Origin: Saccharothrix obliqua
GTDB taxonomy: Bacteria > Actinomycetota > Actinomycetes > Mycobacteriales > Pseudonocardiaceae
Direction of reading: 5' to 3'
Length of the DNA: 64,000 bases
NCBI RefSeq assembly: GCF_019375475.1
Contig: NZ_JAHXGQ010000007.1
Span: 248,001-312,000, forward strand
Within the stretch, counting starts at the first letter, position 1; every line of letters begins with the position of its first letter. The notes beneath the pieces were generated by a model. It saw only the letters and a program-made list of their open reading frames with translations, was not told the origin of the DNA and ran no database searches. The translations under genes and the position numbers were made by a program. This document shows positions 20,212 to 28,847 of the stretch, one piece after another.

Positions 20212-21474
20212 ATGAGCACCAGCACCGCGGAGACCGACCGCGAGGACGGCCCCTTCGCCTGGTTCCGCACCCTCGGCCCCAACGGGCGCAAGGCGTTCAT
20301 CGGCGCGTTCGGCGGCTACGGGCTCGACTCCTTCGACTTCCAGGTGCTCGCCCTGGGCCTGGTCGCCATCACCGCCCACTTCGGCATCAGCACCGGCGAA
20401 GCGGGTCTGCTCAACACCGTCACCCTGGTGGTGAGCGCCATCGGCGGCACGATCGCGGGCGTCCTCGCGGACCGCATCGGCCGCGTCCGCACCCTCATGA
20501 TCACCGTGGCCACCTACGCGGTCTTCACGGTCCTGTGCGGGTTCGCGACCAACTACGAAACCCTCCTGGTGTTCCGCGCCCTCCAGGGCCTCGGCTTCGG
20601 CGGCGAGTGGGCGGCGGGCGCGGTGCTCGTCGCCGAATACTGCAAACCCCGCTACCGGGGCCGCACGGTGGCGTTCATCCAGAGCGCGTGGGCGGTCGGC
20701 TGGGCGCTGTCCGTCGTCGTCTACGCGTTGGTGTTCAACCTGTTCCCGCCCGACCTGGCGTGGCGGGTGCTGTTCTGGACGGGCGCGCTGCCCGCCCTCC
20801 TGCTCGTCTACGTGCGCCGTGCCGTGCGGGACGCCCCGGAGGCGATCGAGCAGCGGAAGTCCAAGGCGCACAAGGGTTCCCTCGCCGCGATCTTCCGCGG
20901 CGACCTGACCCGCACGACCCTGTTCGCCTCCCTGCTGGCGACCGGCGTGCAGGGCGGCTACTACACGCTCGCCACGTGGCTGCCCACGCACCTCAAAGCG
21001 GAACGCGGGCTGACCGTCATCGGCACCGGCGGCTACCTGGCGCTCCTGATCTCCGGCGCGTTCATCGGCTACATCACCGGCGGCTACGTGACGGACTGGT
21101 TGGGGCGCAAGAAGACCTTCGCCCTGTTCGCCGTCCTGTCGGCCGCGTTGATCATGCTCTACACGCAGGTGCCCGCCGGCGCGAACACGGCGGTGCTGCT
21201 GCTGGGGTTCCCGCTCGGCTTCTGCACGTCGGCGATCTTCAGCGGGTTCGGGTCGTTCCTCGCCGAGCTGTACCCGACGGCGTCACGCGGCACCGGGCAG
21301 GGGTTCACCTACAACTTCGGGCGGGCCGCGGGCGCGTTGTTCCCCACGCTCGTCGGGTACATGGCGGAGCGGATGGGCGTCGGCGGCGCGATGGTGTTCG
21401 GCGCGGCGGCGTACGGGATCGCCGTGCTGGCCCTGCTGGGGCTGCCGGAGACGCGTGGGAGGGAACTGCGATGA
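20212..21474 (+). CDS. MFS transporter, metabolite/H+ symporter type
   Basis: A 420-aa inner-membrane carrier with about 12 membrane spans. It has the MFS loop motifs [10 protein letters not shown] (loop 2-3) and TDWLGRKKT (loop 8-9), and [19 protein letters not shown] typical of the sugar/aromatic-acid symporter branch. Start is ATG 20212 after a GAGGTGAG ribosome site; the frame opens further up but crosses the palindromic operator. Its stop overlaps the next start (ATGA), tying transport to the DUF1445 enzyme. Substrate unknown; a small organic acid is likely. Confidence 0.88.
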   Translation: MSTSTAETDREDGPFAWFRTLGPNGRKAFIGAFGGYGLDSFDFQVLALGLVAITAHFGISTGEAGLLNTVTLVVSAIGGTIAGVLADRIGRVRTLMITVATYAVFTVLCGFATNYETLLVFRALQGLGFGGEWAAGAVLVAEYCKPRYRGRTVAFIQSAWAVGWALSVVVYALVFNLFPPDLAWRVLFWTGALPALLLVYVRRAVRDAPEAIEQRKSKAHKGSLAAIFRGDLTRTTLFASLLATGVQGGYYTLATWLPTHLKAERGLTVIGTGGYLALLISGAFIGYITGGYVTDWLGRKKTFALFAVLSAALIMLYTQVPAGANTAVLLLGFPLGFCTSAIFSGFGSFLAELYPTASRGTGQGFTYNFGRAAGALFPTLVGYMAERMGVGGAMVFGAAAYGIAVLALLGLPETRGRELR

Positions 21475-22226
21475 CCACACCGGCCGAGGTGCGCGACCAC
21501 GCCACCGGACCGACCACGGGGCTCGCCGACGGGTACGCGCAGGCGAACCTGGTGGCCGTACCCCGCGACTGGGCGTACGACGTGCTGCTGTTCGCGCAGC
21601 GCAACCCGAAACCGTGCCCGGTGCTGGACGTGACCGACGCGGGTTCGCCGACCACGGTGCTCGCGCCGGCCGCCGACCTGCGCCGCGACCTGCCCCGCTA
21701 CCGGGTGTGGGAGCACGGGGAACTGGTCGCCGAACCGGCCGACGCCACCCCGCACTGGCGGGACGACCTGGTGGCGTTCCTGATCGGGTGCAGCTTCACG
21801 TTCGAGTCGGCGCTGCGCCGGGCCGGCGTGCCGCTGCGCCACGTCGAGCAGGGCCGCAACGTGCCGATGTACGTGACGGACCGGGCGTGCCGCCCGGCAG
21901 GCCGCCTGCGCGGGCCGCTCGTGGTGAGCATGAGGTACGTGCCGGCGCACCTGGTCGACGTCGCCCGCGACGTCACCGCCCGGATGCCCGCGGTGCACGG
22001 CGCGCCCGTGCACGTCGGCGACCCGGCCGCGCTCGGCATCGAGGACCTGGACGTGCCCGACTTCGGCGACGCCGCCACGCCGCACGACGGCGACGTGCCG
22101 GTGTTCTGGGCGTGCGGCGTGACCCCGCAGGCGGCGGTAATGGCGTCCCGCCCGCCGTTCGCCATCACGCACGCGCCGGGCCACATGTTCGTCACCGACG
22201 TCCGCGACGACGACTACCGGGTCTAG
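21471..22226 (+). CDS. DUF1445 putative hydro-lyase (D-glutamate cyclase-like family)
   Basis: A 251-aa protein with family motifs [45 protein letters not shown] and a near-terminal [11 protein letters not shown]. Members are annotated as putative hydro-lyases, and relatives act on D-glutamate/5-oxo-D-proline. The substrate here is probably what the coupled MFS carrier imports. ATG 21471 overlaps the MFS stop by four bases. It converges with the DUF2567 gene with a 4-nt overlap. Confidence 0.85.
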   Translation: MTTPAEVRDHATGPTTGLADGYAQANLVAVPRDWAYDVLLFAQRNPKPCPVLDVTDAGSPTTVLAPAADLRRDLPRYRVWEHGELVAEPADATPHWRDDLVAFLIGCSFTFESALRRAGVPLRHVEQGRNVPMYVTDRACRPAGRLRGPLVVSMRYVPAHLVDVARDVTARMPAVHGAPVHVGDPAALGIEDLDVPDFGDAATPHDGDVPVFWACGVTPQAAVMASRPPFAITHAPGHMFVTDVRDDDYRV

Positions 22227-22813
22227 CCGAGCCGGCGGCCGAGGTCGTCCATCCCGTTCCAGGCCGCCAGGCAGCCGTACGCCAGCGCCGTGCCCAGGGG
22301 CCACGCCAGCACGCCCCACCAGACCTCCAGGACCGGGGCGAGGGTGATCATGTCGCCCGCCTCGGGCGCGGCGCTGAGCGCGTACCGGTTGCCCGCCGTG
22401 CCCAGGCCCGTGCGTTGCGCCAGGTACGCCGCCACGGCGCTGCCCGCGATCGCGCCGAGCATCACCACCGGACCGCGCCGCTGCCGCAGCAGCCACACCG
22501 CGATACCGGTCAGCACGCCCGCGCCGAGACCGATCAGCACGAACAGCATCAGGCCGTCGAGGCGGTGGTAGCTCTCGCCGGTGACCGGCACCAGGGACGC
22601 GTCCTGCGCGACCACGACGTTCTGCGGTGGCGCGAGCCACGACCACAGCCACCCCGCGGGCAGGCCCACCAGCGCCACCGTGGACAGCACCGCGAACGCC
22701 GGCAGCAGGTCCCGCTTCACCACCACGCGCGGCCGGGCGGGCGCGTAGCGGAAGACGAAGGCTGGGGGCACGCGGACGGGCGCGGCCCGCTCGTCCACCG
22801 GTTGATCCGCCAC
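22223..22813 (-). CDS. DUF2567-like membrane protein
   Basis: A 196-aa protein with a short Pro-rich cytoplasmic head and four predicted membrane spans (about 35-57, 83-104, 113-130, 155-175). Between spans 1 and 2 is a probable extracellular loop ([21 protein letters not shown]). It resembles the DUF2567 proteins of actinobacteria that sit beside biotin genes. GTG 22813 is chosen as start; the longer open frame upstream belongs to the decayed bioB region. No function known. Confidence 0.75.
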   Translation of the reverse strand: MADQPVDERAAPVRVPPAFVFRYAPARPRVVVKRDLLPAFAVLSTVALVGLPAGWLWSWLAPPQNVVVAQDASLVPVTGESYHRLDGLMLFVLIGLGAGVLTGIAVWLLRQRRGPVVMLGAIAGSAVAAYLAQRTGLGTAGNRYALSAAPEAGDMITLAPVLEVWWGVLAWPLGTALAYGCLAAWNGMDDLGRRLG

Positions 22814-22851
22814 GCACGCCCTCCCCTGCCGACAAGCCGACGGTGGGCAGG

Positions 22852-23577
22852 TTACCGCGCTGAGGCGATCTCGCCGTGCCGGCTGCACCGGGCGGTCCAC
22901 CGGACCGGCGTCACCTGCACCACCATGCGCCGCGCGCAGGCCGCGCAGAACCGCGGCGGGTCGACCAGGGCGAGCCTCCGCGCGCACGCCGCGTGGTCGT
23001 TCCCGTCGAGGTCGCCCAGCGTCAGCTCCCGGCCGCCCGCGAAGCGCAGGATCGTGCGCGGCAGGGCGAGGCGGAACGCGCCGATCACGCGCAGGGCGTC
23101 CGGGCCGTCCACCACCGGGTAGTCCGCGTAGGGCGTGCCGGGGTTGGGGGTTCAGCGGCACCTCGTCCGGTGCGGCGGACGCGAGTTGGGTGGCGAACTC
23201 GGCGCGCTGGGCGAGCGTCTCGCCCATCCCGAGGATGCCGACGCAGCACACCTCCATGCCCGCTTGCGCAGGGTGTCGTGGCGTTCTTCCCGGGGTGACG
23301 ACGTTGGGGCAGTGGAAGCGCGCGGTTTCCAGGTTGTGGTTGTAGCGGTGGACCACCGGGGAGGGGAACTGGCCGGACTGCGAGCAGAAGTGGCAGTCCT
23401 CGGGGCAGCCGCCGGTCTTGAGCGAGACGATGCCCTCGACCTCCACCTCGGGGCCGCACCTCGTGGGCCAGGTCGGGGATTTTGTCGTCGGGGAGGGCGG
23501 AGCGCCTGGAGGACCTGCGCCTCCGCCAGGCCGACGCCGCGTTCCAGCACCTGTTCACGGGCGACGGTCAGCGACAT
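22852..23577 (-). pseudogene. bioB: decayed bioB-bsaP (biotin synthase and its auxiliary protein)
   Basis: Recognisable BioB pieces appear in order but in different frames: [19 protein letters not shown], then [13 protein letters not shown], then [20 protein letters not shown] (radical-SAM CxxxCxxC present), then [35 protein letters not shown] and [12 protein letters not shown]. Between FPSPV and VHRYNHN about 85 residues of the core are missing, including the region that ligates the sulfur-donating cluster. The last frame runs straight into a BsaP-like end ([14 protein letters not shown]…RCSRHGEI), so the bioB 3' end and bsaP 5' end are also deleted. At least four frame changes plus two deletions mean no working enzyme. 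Confidence 0.88.
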
Positions 23578-24075
23578 CGTCGGTCACAACATCTCCCTCG
23601 GCTCGGGTGGGTCCTCCGGTGGCGATCCGGTTCGTCAGTGTGCCGCCCTGCCAGCACGCACCCAGCGAGCCACATCACTGCCTCGGGTGGTCTGCCCTTG
23701 GGGGCCTTTCTTCTGGGGACGCCTCCTTGGGACGCCTTGGTCGGGCACGTCCGGGTGAATCCGGTTGAGACAGACAACCTGGGGGCGCGGTCAGAGCATG
23801 AGCCTAAATAGGCGGACGGCGGCCCAGGCGGTCGCGGCCTGGCGATGGTGTCCAGGCGGCGGTCCAGGTTGCGGTTAAGGCAGCGGCCAAGGTGACGGCC
23901 AGGGCGGTCGCCAGCTATGCGATCCGCTCCGGCGGTGGCCTCCGGGGTCGCCGATGACGTTAGTGGAGGGTGAGGTGGTCAGGTGACTGGTGGCGCGGGC
24001 GAACGTGCCCCGCGCGGGATGTCGACGGCTGTGGCGCGCGGGGTGTCGACGGCTGTGGGCTGCGTGCGGCGGGCT
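23578..24075. other. gene-free spacer between bioD and the bioB relic
   Basis: About 500 bp of lower GC with no credible coding frame; codon-position bias is lost on both strands. It probably contains the old bioB promoter and further eroded sequence. A 24-bp direct repeat (copies at 24013 and 24037, CGCGGGATGTCGACGGCTG type) lies near the right end. No BioQ-like dyad like the one upstream of the P450 was found. Confidence 0.5.
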
Positions 24076-24792
24076 TCAGCAGGCGTGCGGCGCGGCGAAC
24101 TTCTCCGGGTCGAAGGTGCCCCCGAACCACGGGGAGAGAGAGCTGCGGGCCAGGTCGAGGAAGTCCGGGCGGGCAAGGGCGGCGGCACCGTCGGGCAGGA
24201 CGCCGAGGAGCGGGGCGCCGGCGACTTCGGGGAGGTCCTGGAGGTTGCACCTGGCGGCCAGGTCCGGGTCCGCGGGCCAGCGGCCGATGACGACGCCTAC
24301 CGACTCCAGGCCGCGGCGGAGCAGGGCTTCGGCGGTGAGGGCGGTGGTGTTGAGGGTGCCCAGGCTCGCGTGGGCCACCACCAGGACCGGGGCGTTCAGC
24401 GCCCAGGCGGTGTCGGCGATGGTGGTGCCCTCGTCGTCGAAGCGGACCAGGAGGCCGCCTGCTCCTTCGACCAGGACGAGGTCGTGGGTCTCGTTGAGGG
24501 CCGAGGCGGCGGCTGCTGCTTCGCTGGGGTGGACGGTCGGTTGGCCTGCCCGGCGGGCCGCGGTGGCGGGGGCCAGGGGGTCCGGGTAGCGGCGGAGTTC
24601 CTTGGTGGTCACGTTGCCCGCCAGGCGGGTCACCTCGGCCAGGTCGCCGGGCTCGCCGGGGGCGATGCCGGTCTGGGCGGGCTTGAGGACGGCTACCCGC
24701 CGGCCGTCTGCTGCGGCCAGGGCGGCCAGGGCGGCTACCACCACGGTTTTGCCCACATCGGTGCCCGTGCCGGTGATCACTAGGACGCTCAC
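24076..24792 (-). CDS. bioD: dethiobiotin synthetase
   Basis: A 238-aa P-loop enzyme closing the ureido ring of dethiobiotin from DAPA, CO2 and ATP. Motifs are GTGTDVGKTVV (P-loop), LKPAQTG, and VEGAGGLLVRFDDEGTTIAD. Length is normal. GTG start at 24792. It looks intact, unlike the bioB relic downstream on the same strand about 500 bp away. Divergent from the redoxin gene with 60 bp between. Confidence 0.94.
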   Translation of the reverse strand: MSVLVITGTGTDVGKTVVVAALAALAAADGRRVAVLKPAQTGIAPGEPGDLAEVTRLAGNVTTKELRRYPDPLAPATAARRAGQPTVHPSEAAAAASALNETHDLVLVEGAGGLLVRFDDEGTTIADTAWALNAPVLVVAHASLGTLNTTALTAEALLRRGLESVGVVIGRWPADPDLAARCNLQDLPEVAGAPLLGVLPDGAAALARPDFLDLARSSLSPWFGGTFDPEKFAAPHAC

Positions 24793-24852
24793 GGGCTCTC
24801 ACACTACGACTACACGGAGCGTCGTGGCCGGTCACGTTCTAGCATCGCCTAC

Positions 24853-25107
24853 ATGGGTGAGACTGGTGAGATCGTTCTGTACGGTGCGGATTGGTGCGGG
24901 GACTGCCGGCGGGCCAAGGCTTGGCTGCGGGAGAACGAAGTGCCGTTCACCGAAGTGGACGTGGAGCACGACGATGTGGCCCGGGACAAGGCGGTGGAGA
25001 TCGCGGGTGGCCGGAAGAACATTCCGGTGATCGTGTTGCCCGGTGGGGGTGTGTTGATCGAGCCGACTAATTCGCAGTTGGCTGAAGCTGTTGCCGCCCT
25101 TGGCTGA
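24853..25107 (+). CDS. mycoredoxin/glutaredoxin-like protein
   Basis: An 84-aa thioredoxin-fold protein: IVLYGADWCGDCRRAKAWL with a CGDC active site (Cys15 and 18), then the cis-Pro segment NIPVIVLPGGG. Actinobacterial proteins of this size and motif are mycoredoxins reducing mycothiol-mixed disulfides; CGYC is the usual Mrx1 motif, so specificity may differ. ATG 24853. No partner gene beside it. Confidence 0.85.
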   Translation: MGETGEIVLYGADWCGDCRRAKAWLRENEVPFTEVDVEHDDVARDKAVEIAGGRKNIPVIVLPGGGVLIEPTNSQLAEAVAALG

Positions 25108-25453
25108 AGTTTCCGCCCTCGGCCGGATCAAGGCCGTGGACCCTCGGCCGGACGGAGCTTTGAGTCCTCGGTCTGGCCGGGGCTGTGCGGCCTTGGCTGG
25201 GCGGAAGTTGGGCGTCCTTGGCCGGATCCGGGCTGTGCGGGCCTGGGCTGTGCTGGAGCTGTGAGTCTGGCTGGGCTGGGCTGGGCTGGAGCTGTGAGGC
25301 TGGGCTGGAGCTGTGAGGCTTGGCTGGACTGGGCCGGTCGCGTCTTTGGCTGAACGGGTTGTTCGGTTGATTGGTTGATCGGGGTGGAGAGCGGGGCGGC
25401 TGCGGGCGTGGCTGGTCTGCGGGCTCAGGGGTTGGTGGAAGGCGGACGGCTGG
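25108..25453. repeat. G/T-rich repeat spacer
   Basis: A spacer of degenerate short repeats. GCTGGAGCTGTGAG occurs at 25252, 25285 and 25304, with CTGGG iterations between. GGCCGGATC/GGCCGGAC motifs with GGGCTGTGCGG recur from 25130 to 25240. No supported gene. It continues into the repetitive 5' part of the following membrane-protein gene. Confidence 0.5.
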
Positions 25454-26155
25454 GTGGCCGGCGGTGGGCGTGGTCGACGGGCTGGGCGGCGGGCCGGTGG
25501 GCAGCGGGCCGCTGGGCGGAACCGGGGGGTGCGTGGGCGGAACCGGGGGTCTGGTGGGGTCGGCGGGCGGAACCGGGGGTCTGGTGAAGCGGTTAAGCCG
25601 CGTCGTGGGGCGGCTCCGCGGGGGGTTGTTGGGCGGGGGTGGTTTGCTCGGCGGTCCGGGTGGCAGCAGTTTTGGGTGATCGTTGGTGTCATCGGGCTGG
25701 TGTTGGTGGGGCACTTCGTGCTGTGGCGCGAGCTGATACCGGCCGTGGGGGTTGTGGTTGCTCCTGTCCCCGTGGTGTCCACGGTGGTCGGCTGGCTGTT
25801 CGCCGGCGCGGCGTTCGGGGTGGTTGGCGTGTTGCTGATCAACCAGCGCTCGGCGCGCCCGGAAGTGTTGTCCCGGCTGCGTTGGACGGCGGGCATCTGG
25901 TCGCTCGTCGCCCTGATGTGCGTGCCTACCGGGGCCGCCGACGAGGTGGTGCTGCCGGTGGACTTCTGGGCCGGTGTCTTCGCGGGCGCCTACGGGGTGG
26001 TCATGTCGCCGGTGGCCGCGATCGTGGTCGGGTTGGTGTGGTCGTTGGTGCTGAAGCTCCGGCCCGGGGAGCCGACGGGCCGCGCCGTCGGGTGGGCGTT
26101 CGTCGGCTACTCCGCGCTGCTACTGGTGTGGGGCTCGACGTTGCTGCGCATGTGA
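25454..26155 (+). CDS. membrane protein with an Arg/Gly repeat N-terminus
   Basis: A 233-aa frame. The C-terminal 160 residues have about five membrane spans (starting [16 protein letters not shown], then [18 protein letters not shown], and others up to [11 protein letters not shown]) and clean codon bias. The N-terminal 70 residues are Arg/Gly-rich and come from three DNA repeats GGGCGGAACCGGGGG (25514, 25535, 25565) read as GRNRG. The true start is uncertain: GTG 25454 (GGAAGG upstream) or GTG 25529. It overlaps bioA tail-to-tail by 36 nt. Function unknown. Confidence 0.6.
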   Translation: MAGGGRGRRAGRRAGGQRAAGRNRGVRGRNRGSGGVGGRNRGSGEAVKPRRGAAPRGVVGRGWFARRSGWQQFWVIVGVIGLVLVGHFVLWRELIPAVGVVVAPVPVVSTVVGWLFAGAAFGVVGVLLINQRSARPEVLSRLRWTAGIWSLVALMCVPTGAADEVVLPVDFWAGVFAGAYGVVMSPVAAIVVGLVWSLVLKLRPGEPTGRAVGWAFVGYSALLLVWGSTLLRM

Positions 26156-27403
26156 CGCCTCGGCCGCCGCGGTGACGGCGGCGGCGATGGCGGCTACCTC
26201 TTCGTCCGTGCAGATGAACGGCGGCATGGTGTAGATCAGGTCGCGGAACGGGCGCAGCCACACGCCGTGCGCCACGGCCGCTGCCGTGGCGGCTGCCATG
26301 TCCACCTGGTGGTCCAGTTGCACGACGCCGATCGCGCCCAGCACGCGCACGTCGCCGGGCGCGCCCGCCAGGCCGGCGCGCAGGCCGGCCGAGATGCGGG
26401 TGACCTCCCCCCGCCAGTCCCGTGACAGCAGCAATTCCGTGGACGCCAGGGCGACGGCCGAGGCCAGCGGGTTGGCCATGAACGTCGGACCGTGCGCCAG
26501 CACGGGCACCTCGCCCCTCGATATGCCGTCGGCGACTCGACTCGTGCACAGCGTCGCGGCCATGCTCAGGTAGCCGCCGGTAAGCGCTTTCCCGACGCAC
26601 ATGATGTCGGGGCTGATGCCGGCGTGGTCGGCGGCGAACAGCTCGCCCGTGCGGCCGAACCCGGTGGCGATCTCGTCGAAGATCAGCAGCACGTCGTGGG
26701 TGTGGGCGAGTTCGCGCAACACGTGCAGGTACCGGGGGTCGTGGAACCGCATCCCGCCCGCCCCCTGCACGACGGGCTCCACGATGATCGCCGCCAGCTC
26801 GTCGGCGTGCTCCTCGATCAGCCGGGCGAGTTCGGCGACGTAGTCGGTCTCCAGTTCCCGGGGCGGCGCGGGGGCGAAGACCTGGCCGGGCAGGACTCCG
26901 CGCCACAGGGCGTGCATCCCGCCTTCCGGGTCGCACACGGACATCGGCTGGAACGTGTCGCCGTGGTAGCCGCCGCGCCACGTGAACAGCCGCCGCTTCT
27001 CCGGCCTGCCTTGGGAGCGCCAATACTGGAGCGCCATCTTCACGGCGACCTCGACCGCCACGGAACCGGAGTCGCACAGGAACACGTGTTGCAGCGGTTC
27101 GGGTGTGATCGCCACGAGCTTCGCGGCGAGCGCGACGGCGGGCTCGTGGGTGAGACCGCCGAACATGACGTGGCTCATCCGGTCGAGCTGGTCGCGGACG
27201 GCGGCGTCGAGGACGGGGTGCCGGTAGCCGTGGATGGCGGCCCACCAGGAGGACATCCCGTCGACGAGTTCGCGGCCGTCGTCGAGCCGGAGCCGGGCAC
27301 CGCTCGCCGAGGAGACGACCAACGGCTGCTGGGTGCCCGGCATCGGGCCGTACGGGTGCCAGACGTGCGCTTGATCGAGCTTCAGCAGGTCATCGCGGTC
27401 CAC
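26120..27403 (-). CDS. bioA: adenosylmethionine-8-amino-7-oxononanoate aminotransferase
   Basis: A 427-aa class III PLP aminotransferase making DAPA from KAPA with SAM as amino donor. Family features are [22 protein letters not shown], the [12 protein letters not shown]-phosphate site, [12 protein letters not shown], and the PLP lysine in [14 protein letters not shown] 27403 gives the usual [19 protein letters not shown] start and overlaps the P450 3' end by 14 nt, so the two genes share an mRNA. No bioF is visible. Confidence 0.93.
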   Translation of the reverse strand: MDRDDLLKLDQAHVWHPYGPMPGTQQPLVVSSASGARLRLDDGRELVDGMSSWWAAIHGYRHPVLDAAVRDQLDRMSHVMFGGLTHEPAVALAAKLVAITPEPLQHVFLCDSGSVAVEVAVKMALQYWRSQGRPEKRRLFTWRGGYHGDTFQPMSVCDPEGGMHALWRGVLPGQVFAPAPPRELETDYVAELARLIEEHADELAAIIVEPVVQGAGGMRFHDPRYLHVLRELAHTHDVLLIFDEIATGFGRTGELFAADHAGISPDIMCVGKALTGGYLSMAATLCTSRVADGISRGEVPVLAHGPTFMANPLASAVALASTELLLSRDWRGEVTRISAGLRAGLAGAPGDVRVLGAIGVVQLDHQVDMAAATAAAVAHGVWLRPFRDLIYTMPPFICTDEEVAAIAAAVTAAAEASHAQQRRAPHQ

Positions 27404-28616
27404 GGGTTTCGAGGTTAACGGGGAGCGTGTGCAGTCCGCGAATGAGCGTGCTGGCACGCCATTGCAGCGTTTCGGGCTCGGCGGCGGACGTGACGTCGAA
27501 CCGGTCGAGCAGCGTGCCGACGGCGATCTCGCCTTCGAGGCGGGCCAGTGGCGCGCCCACGCAGTAGTGGACGCCGTGGCCGAACGCGAGGTGCCCGCCG
27601 GGCGGCCGGGTGATGTCGAACGTCTCGCCGTCGGGGAAGCGCCGGTCGTCGCGGTTGGCGGAACTCAGGGACACCAGGACGAATTCGCCTTCGGGGATGG
27701 TGATGTCGCCGAGGGTGACGTCTTCCGTGGTGTACCGGAAGGTGGCCTGGTTGACGGGTCCGTCGTAGCGGAGGAACTCCTCGATGGCGTGGGGCAGCAG
27801 GGTTCGGTCGGCACGGAGCGCGGCGAGCTGGTCGGGGTGCCGCAGGAGGTTGTGGACGCCGTTGCCGATGAGGTTGACGGTGGTCTCGTGGCCCGCGACG
27901 AGGAGCAGGAACGCCATGGCGATCAGCTCTTCGTGGTCGAGCCGGTCGTTGTCGTCGGTGGCGTGGACGATGGCGGAGAAGATGTCGTCGCCGGGGTTGG
28001 CGCGCTTGTCGTCCACGAGGTTGGAGAGGTAGCCCGCCATGGCGGTGCCCGCCTCCTGGATGCGGTCGGGTTCGTACCCGCCGACGAGGATGTTGGACCA
28101 GCGGCGGAAGTCGTCGCGGTCGGACAGCGGGACGTCGAGCAGTTCGCAGATGACGGTGATGGGCAGGGGGAACGCGAGTGCTTCGATCAGGTCGACGTCG
28201 CGCTGCCCGGCGACGGCGTCGAGGAGTTCGTCGGTGATCTGCTGGATGCGGGGCCGGAGTTGCTCGACGCGGCGGGCGGTGAACGCCTTGGTGACGAGCT
28301 TGCGGAGCCGGCTGTGGTTGGGCGGGTCGGTGTTGAGCATGTGCTTGGCCAGCGACTGGTCCGCCAGGCCGGGCGTGCTCTCGCCGGTGTAGTGCCGTTC
28401 GAACAGCGGCTGGAAACCGGTGTAGTCCTTGCTGAACCGCGGGTCGGCGAGCGCGGTGCGCGCCTCGTCGTAGCGGGTGACGAGCCAGACCTTGAGGCCG
28501 CGTGGCAGGACGACCTGCCGGGCGGCGCCCTTCACGCGCATGGCGGCGTGGATGGCGTGCGGGTCCTGGAAATACTCGTCGCCGAGCGCTTCCAGGACGA
28601 CGGTGTTCTCCCCCAT
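27390..28616 (-). CDS. cytochrome P450 (CYP107-like) co-transcribed with bioA
   Basis: A 408-aa soluble bacterial P450: I-helix [10 protein letters not shown] with the acid-free AGHET form, the ExxR and PERF-like regions ([20 protein letters not shown]), and heme loop [15 protein letters not shown]. It resembles CYP107-type enzymes, the broad family that also contains BioI of Bacillus, which cleaves acyl-ACP to pimeloyl-ACP. Because it overlaps bioA and lies behind a BioQ-like operator, a BioI-like role is plausible but unproven; secondary metabolism is the alternative. ATG 28616 has AGGAGGGG upstream. Confidence 0.88.
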   Translation of the reverse strand: MGENTVVLEALGDEYFQDPHAIHAAMRVKGAARQVVLPRGLKVWLVTRYDEARTALADPRFSKDYTGFQPLFERHYTGESTPGLADQSLAKHMLNTDPPNHSRLRKLVTKAFTARRVEQLRPRIQQITDELLDAVAGQRDVDLIEALAFPLPITVICELLDVPLSDRDDFRRWSNILVGGYEPDRIQEAGTAMAGYLSNLVDDKRANPGDDIFSAIVHATDDNDRLDHEELIAMAFLLLVAGHETTVNLIGNGVHNLLRHPDQLAALRADRTLLPHAIEEFLRYDGPVNQATFRYTTEDVTLGDITIPEGEFVLVSLSSANRDDRRFPDGETFDITRPPGGHLAFGHGVHYCVGAPLARLEGEIAVGTLLDRFDVTSAAEPETLQWRASTLIRGLHTLPVNLETRGPR

Positions 28617-28632
28617 GGGAACCCCTCCTGTT

Positions 28633-28655
28633 TTGAGTTAACCCTGTTCACTCAA
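28633..28655. promoter_or_regulatory. BioQ-like operator upstream of the P450-bioA operon
   Basis: A 23-bp dyad with 10-bp arms (one mismatch) and a 3-bp centre: TTGAGTTAAC-CCT-GTTCACTCAA. Read on the minus strand its core is TGAAC-AGG-GTTAA, close to the TGAAC-N3-GTTAC box of the mycobacterial biotin repressor BioQ. It sits 17 bp before the P450 start, overlapping where transcription should begin. No tetR-type bioQ gene lies beside it. Confidence 0.65.
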
Positions 28656-28811
28656 CGTTCGGAGGAGCGCTCATGTGCCCATCGGAGCAGGATGTCACTC
28701 GATCGGAGCAACGAGAGCGCCCGGTACGCCCGATTTTCCCGCGGTGGCGGCCGGAACGCCCGCTGTGCCGGCAGCGGGTGAGACCCGCGCGCGGAAGAGA
28801 TGCCCGGTGCG

Positions 28812-28846
28812 CCCGCGGGGCCGGGCACCGCGCCCGGCCCCGCGGG
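28812..28846 (-). terminator. dnaE terminator hairpin
   Basis: Perfect 15-bp arms CCCGCGGGGCCGGGC (28812-28826) and its complement (28832-28846) around 5 nt, one base after the dnaE stop codon. Very stable and without a T tract. Confidence 0.85.
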
Positions 28847-28847
28847 G

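Noticed and set aside
24013-24058. 24-bp direct repeat after bioD as an attachment site
   Set aside because: Only two tandem copies, no tRNA or integrase in the window; more likely local duplication.
25371-25679. Gly-rich plus-strand frame in the repeat spacer
   Set aside because: Encoded entirely by simple repeats, with no recognised motif; overlaps the better-supported membrane-protein frame.
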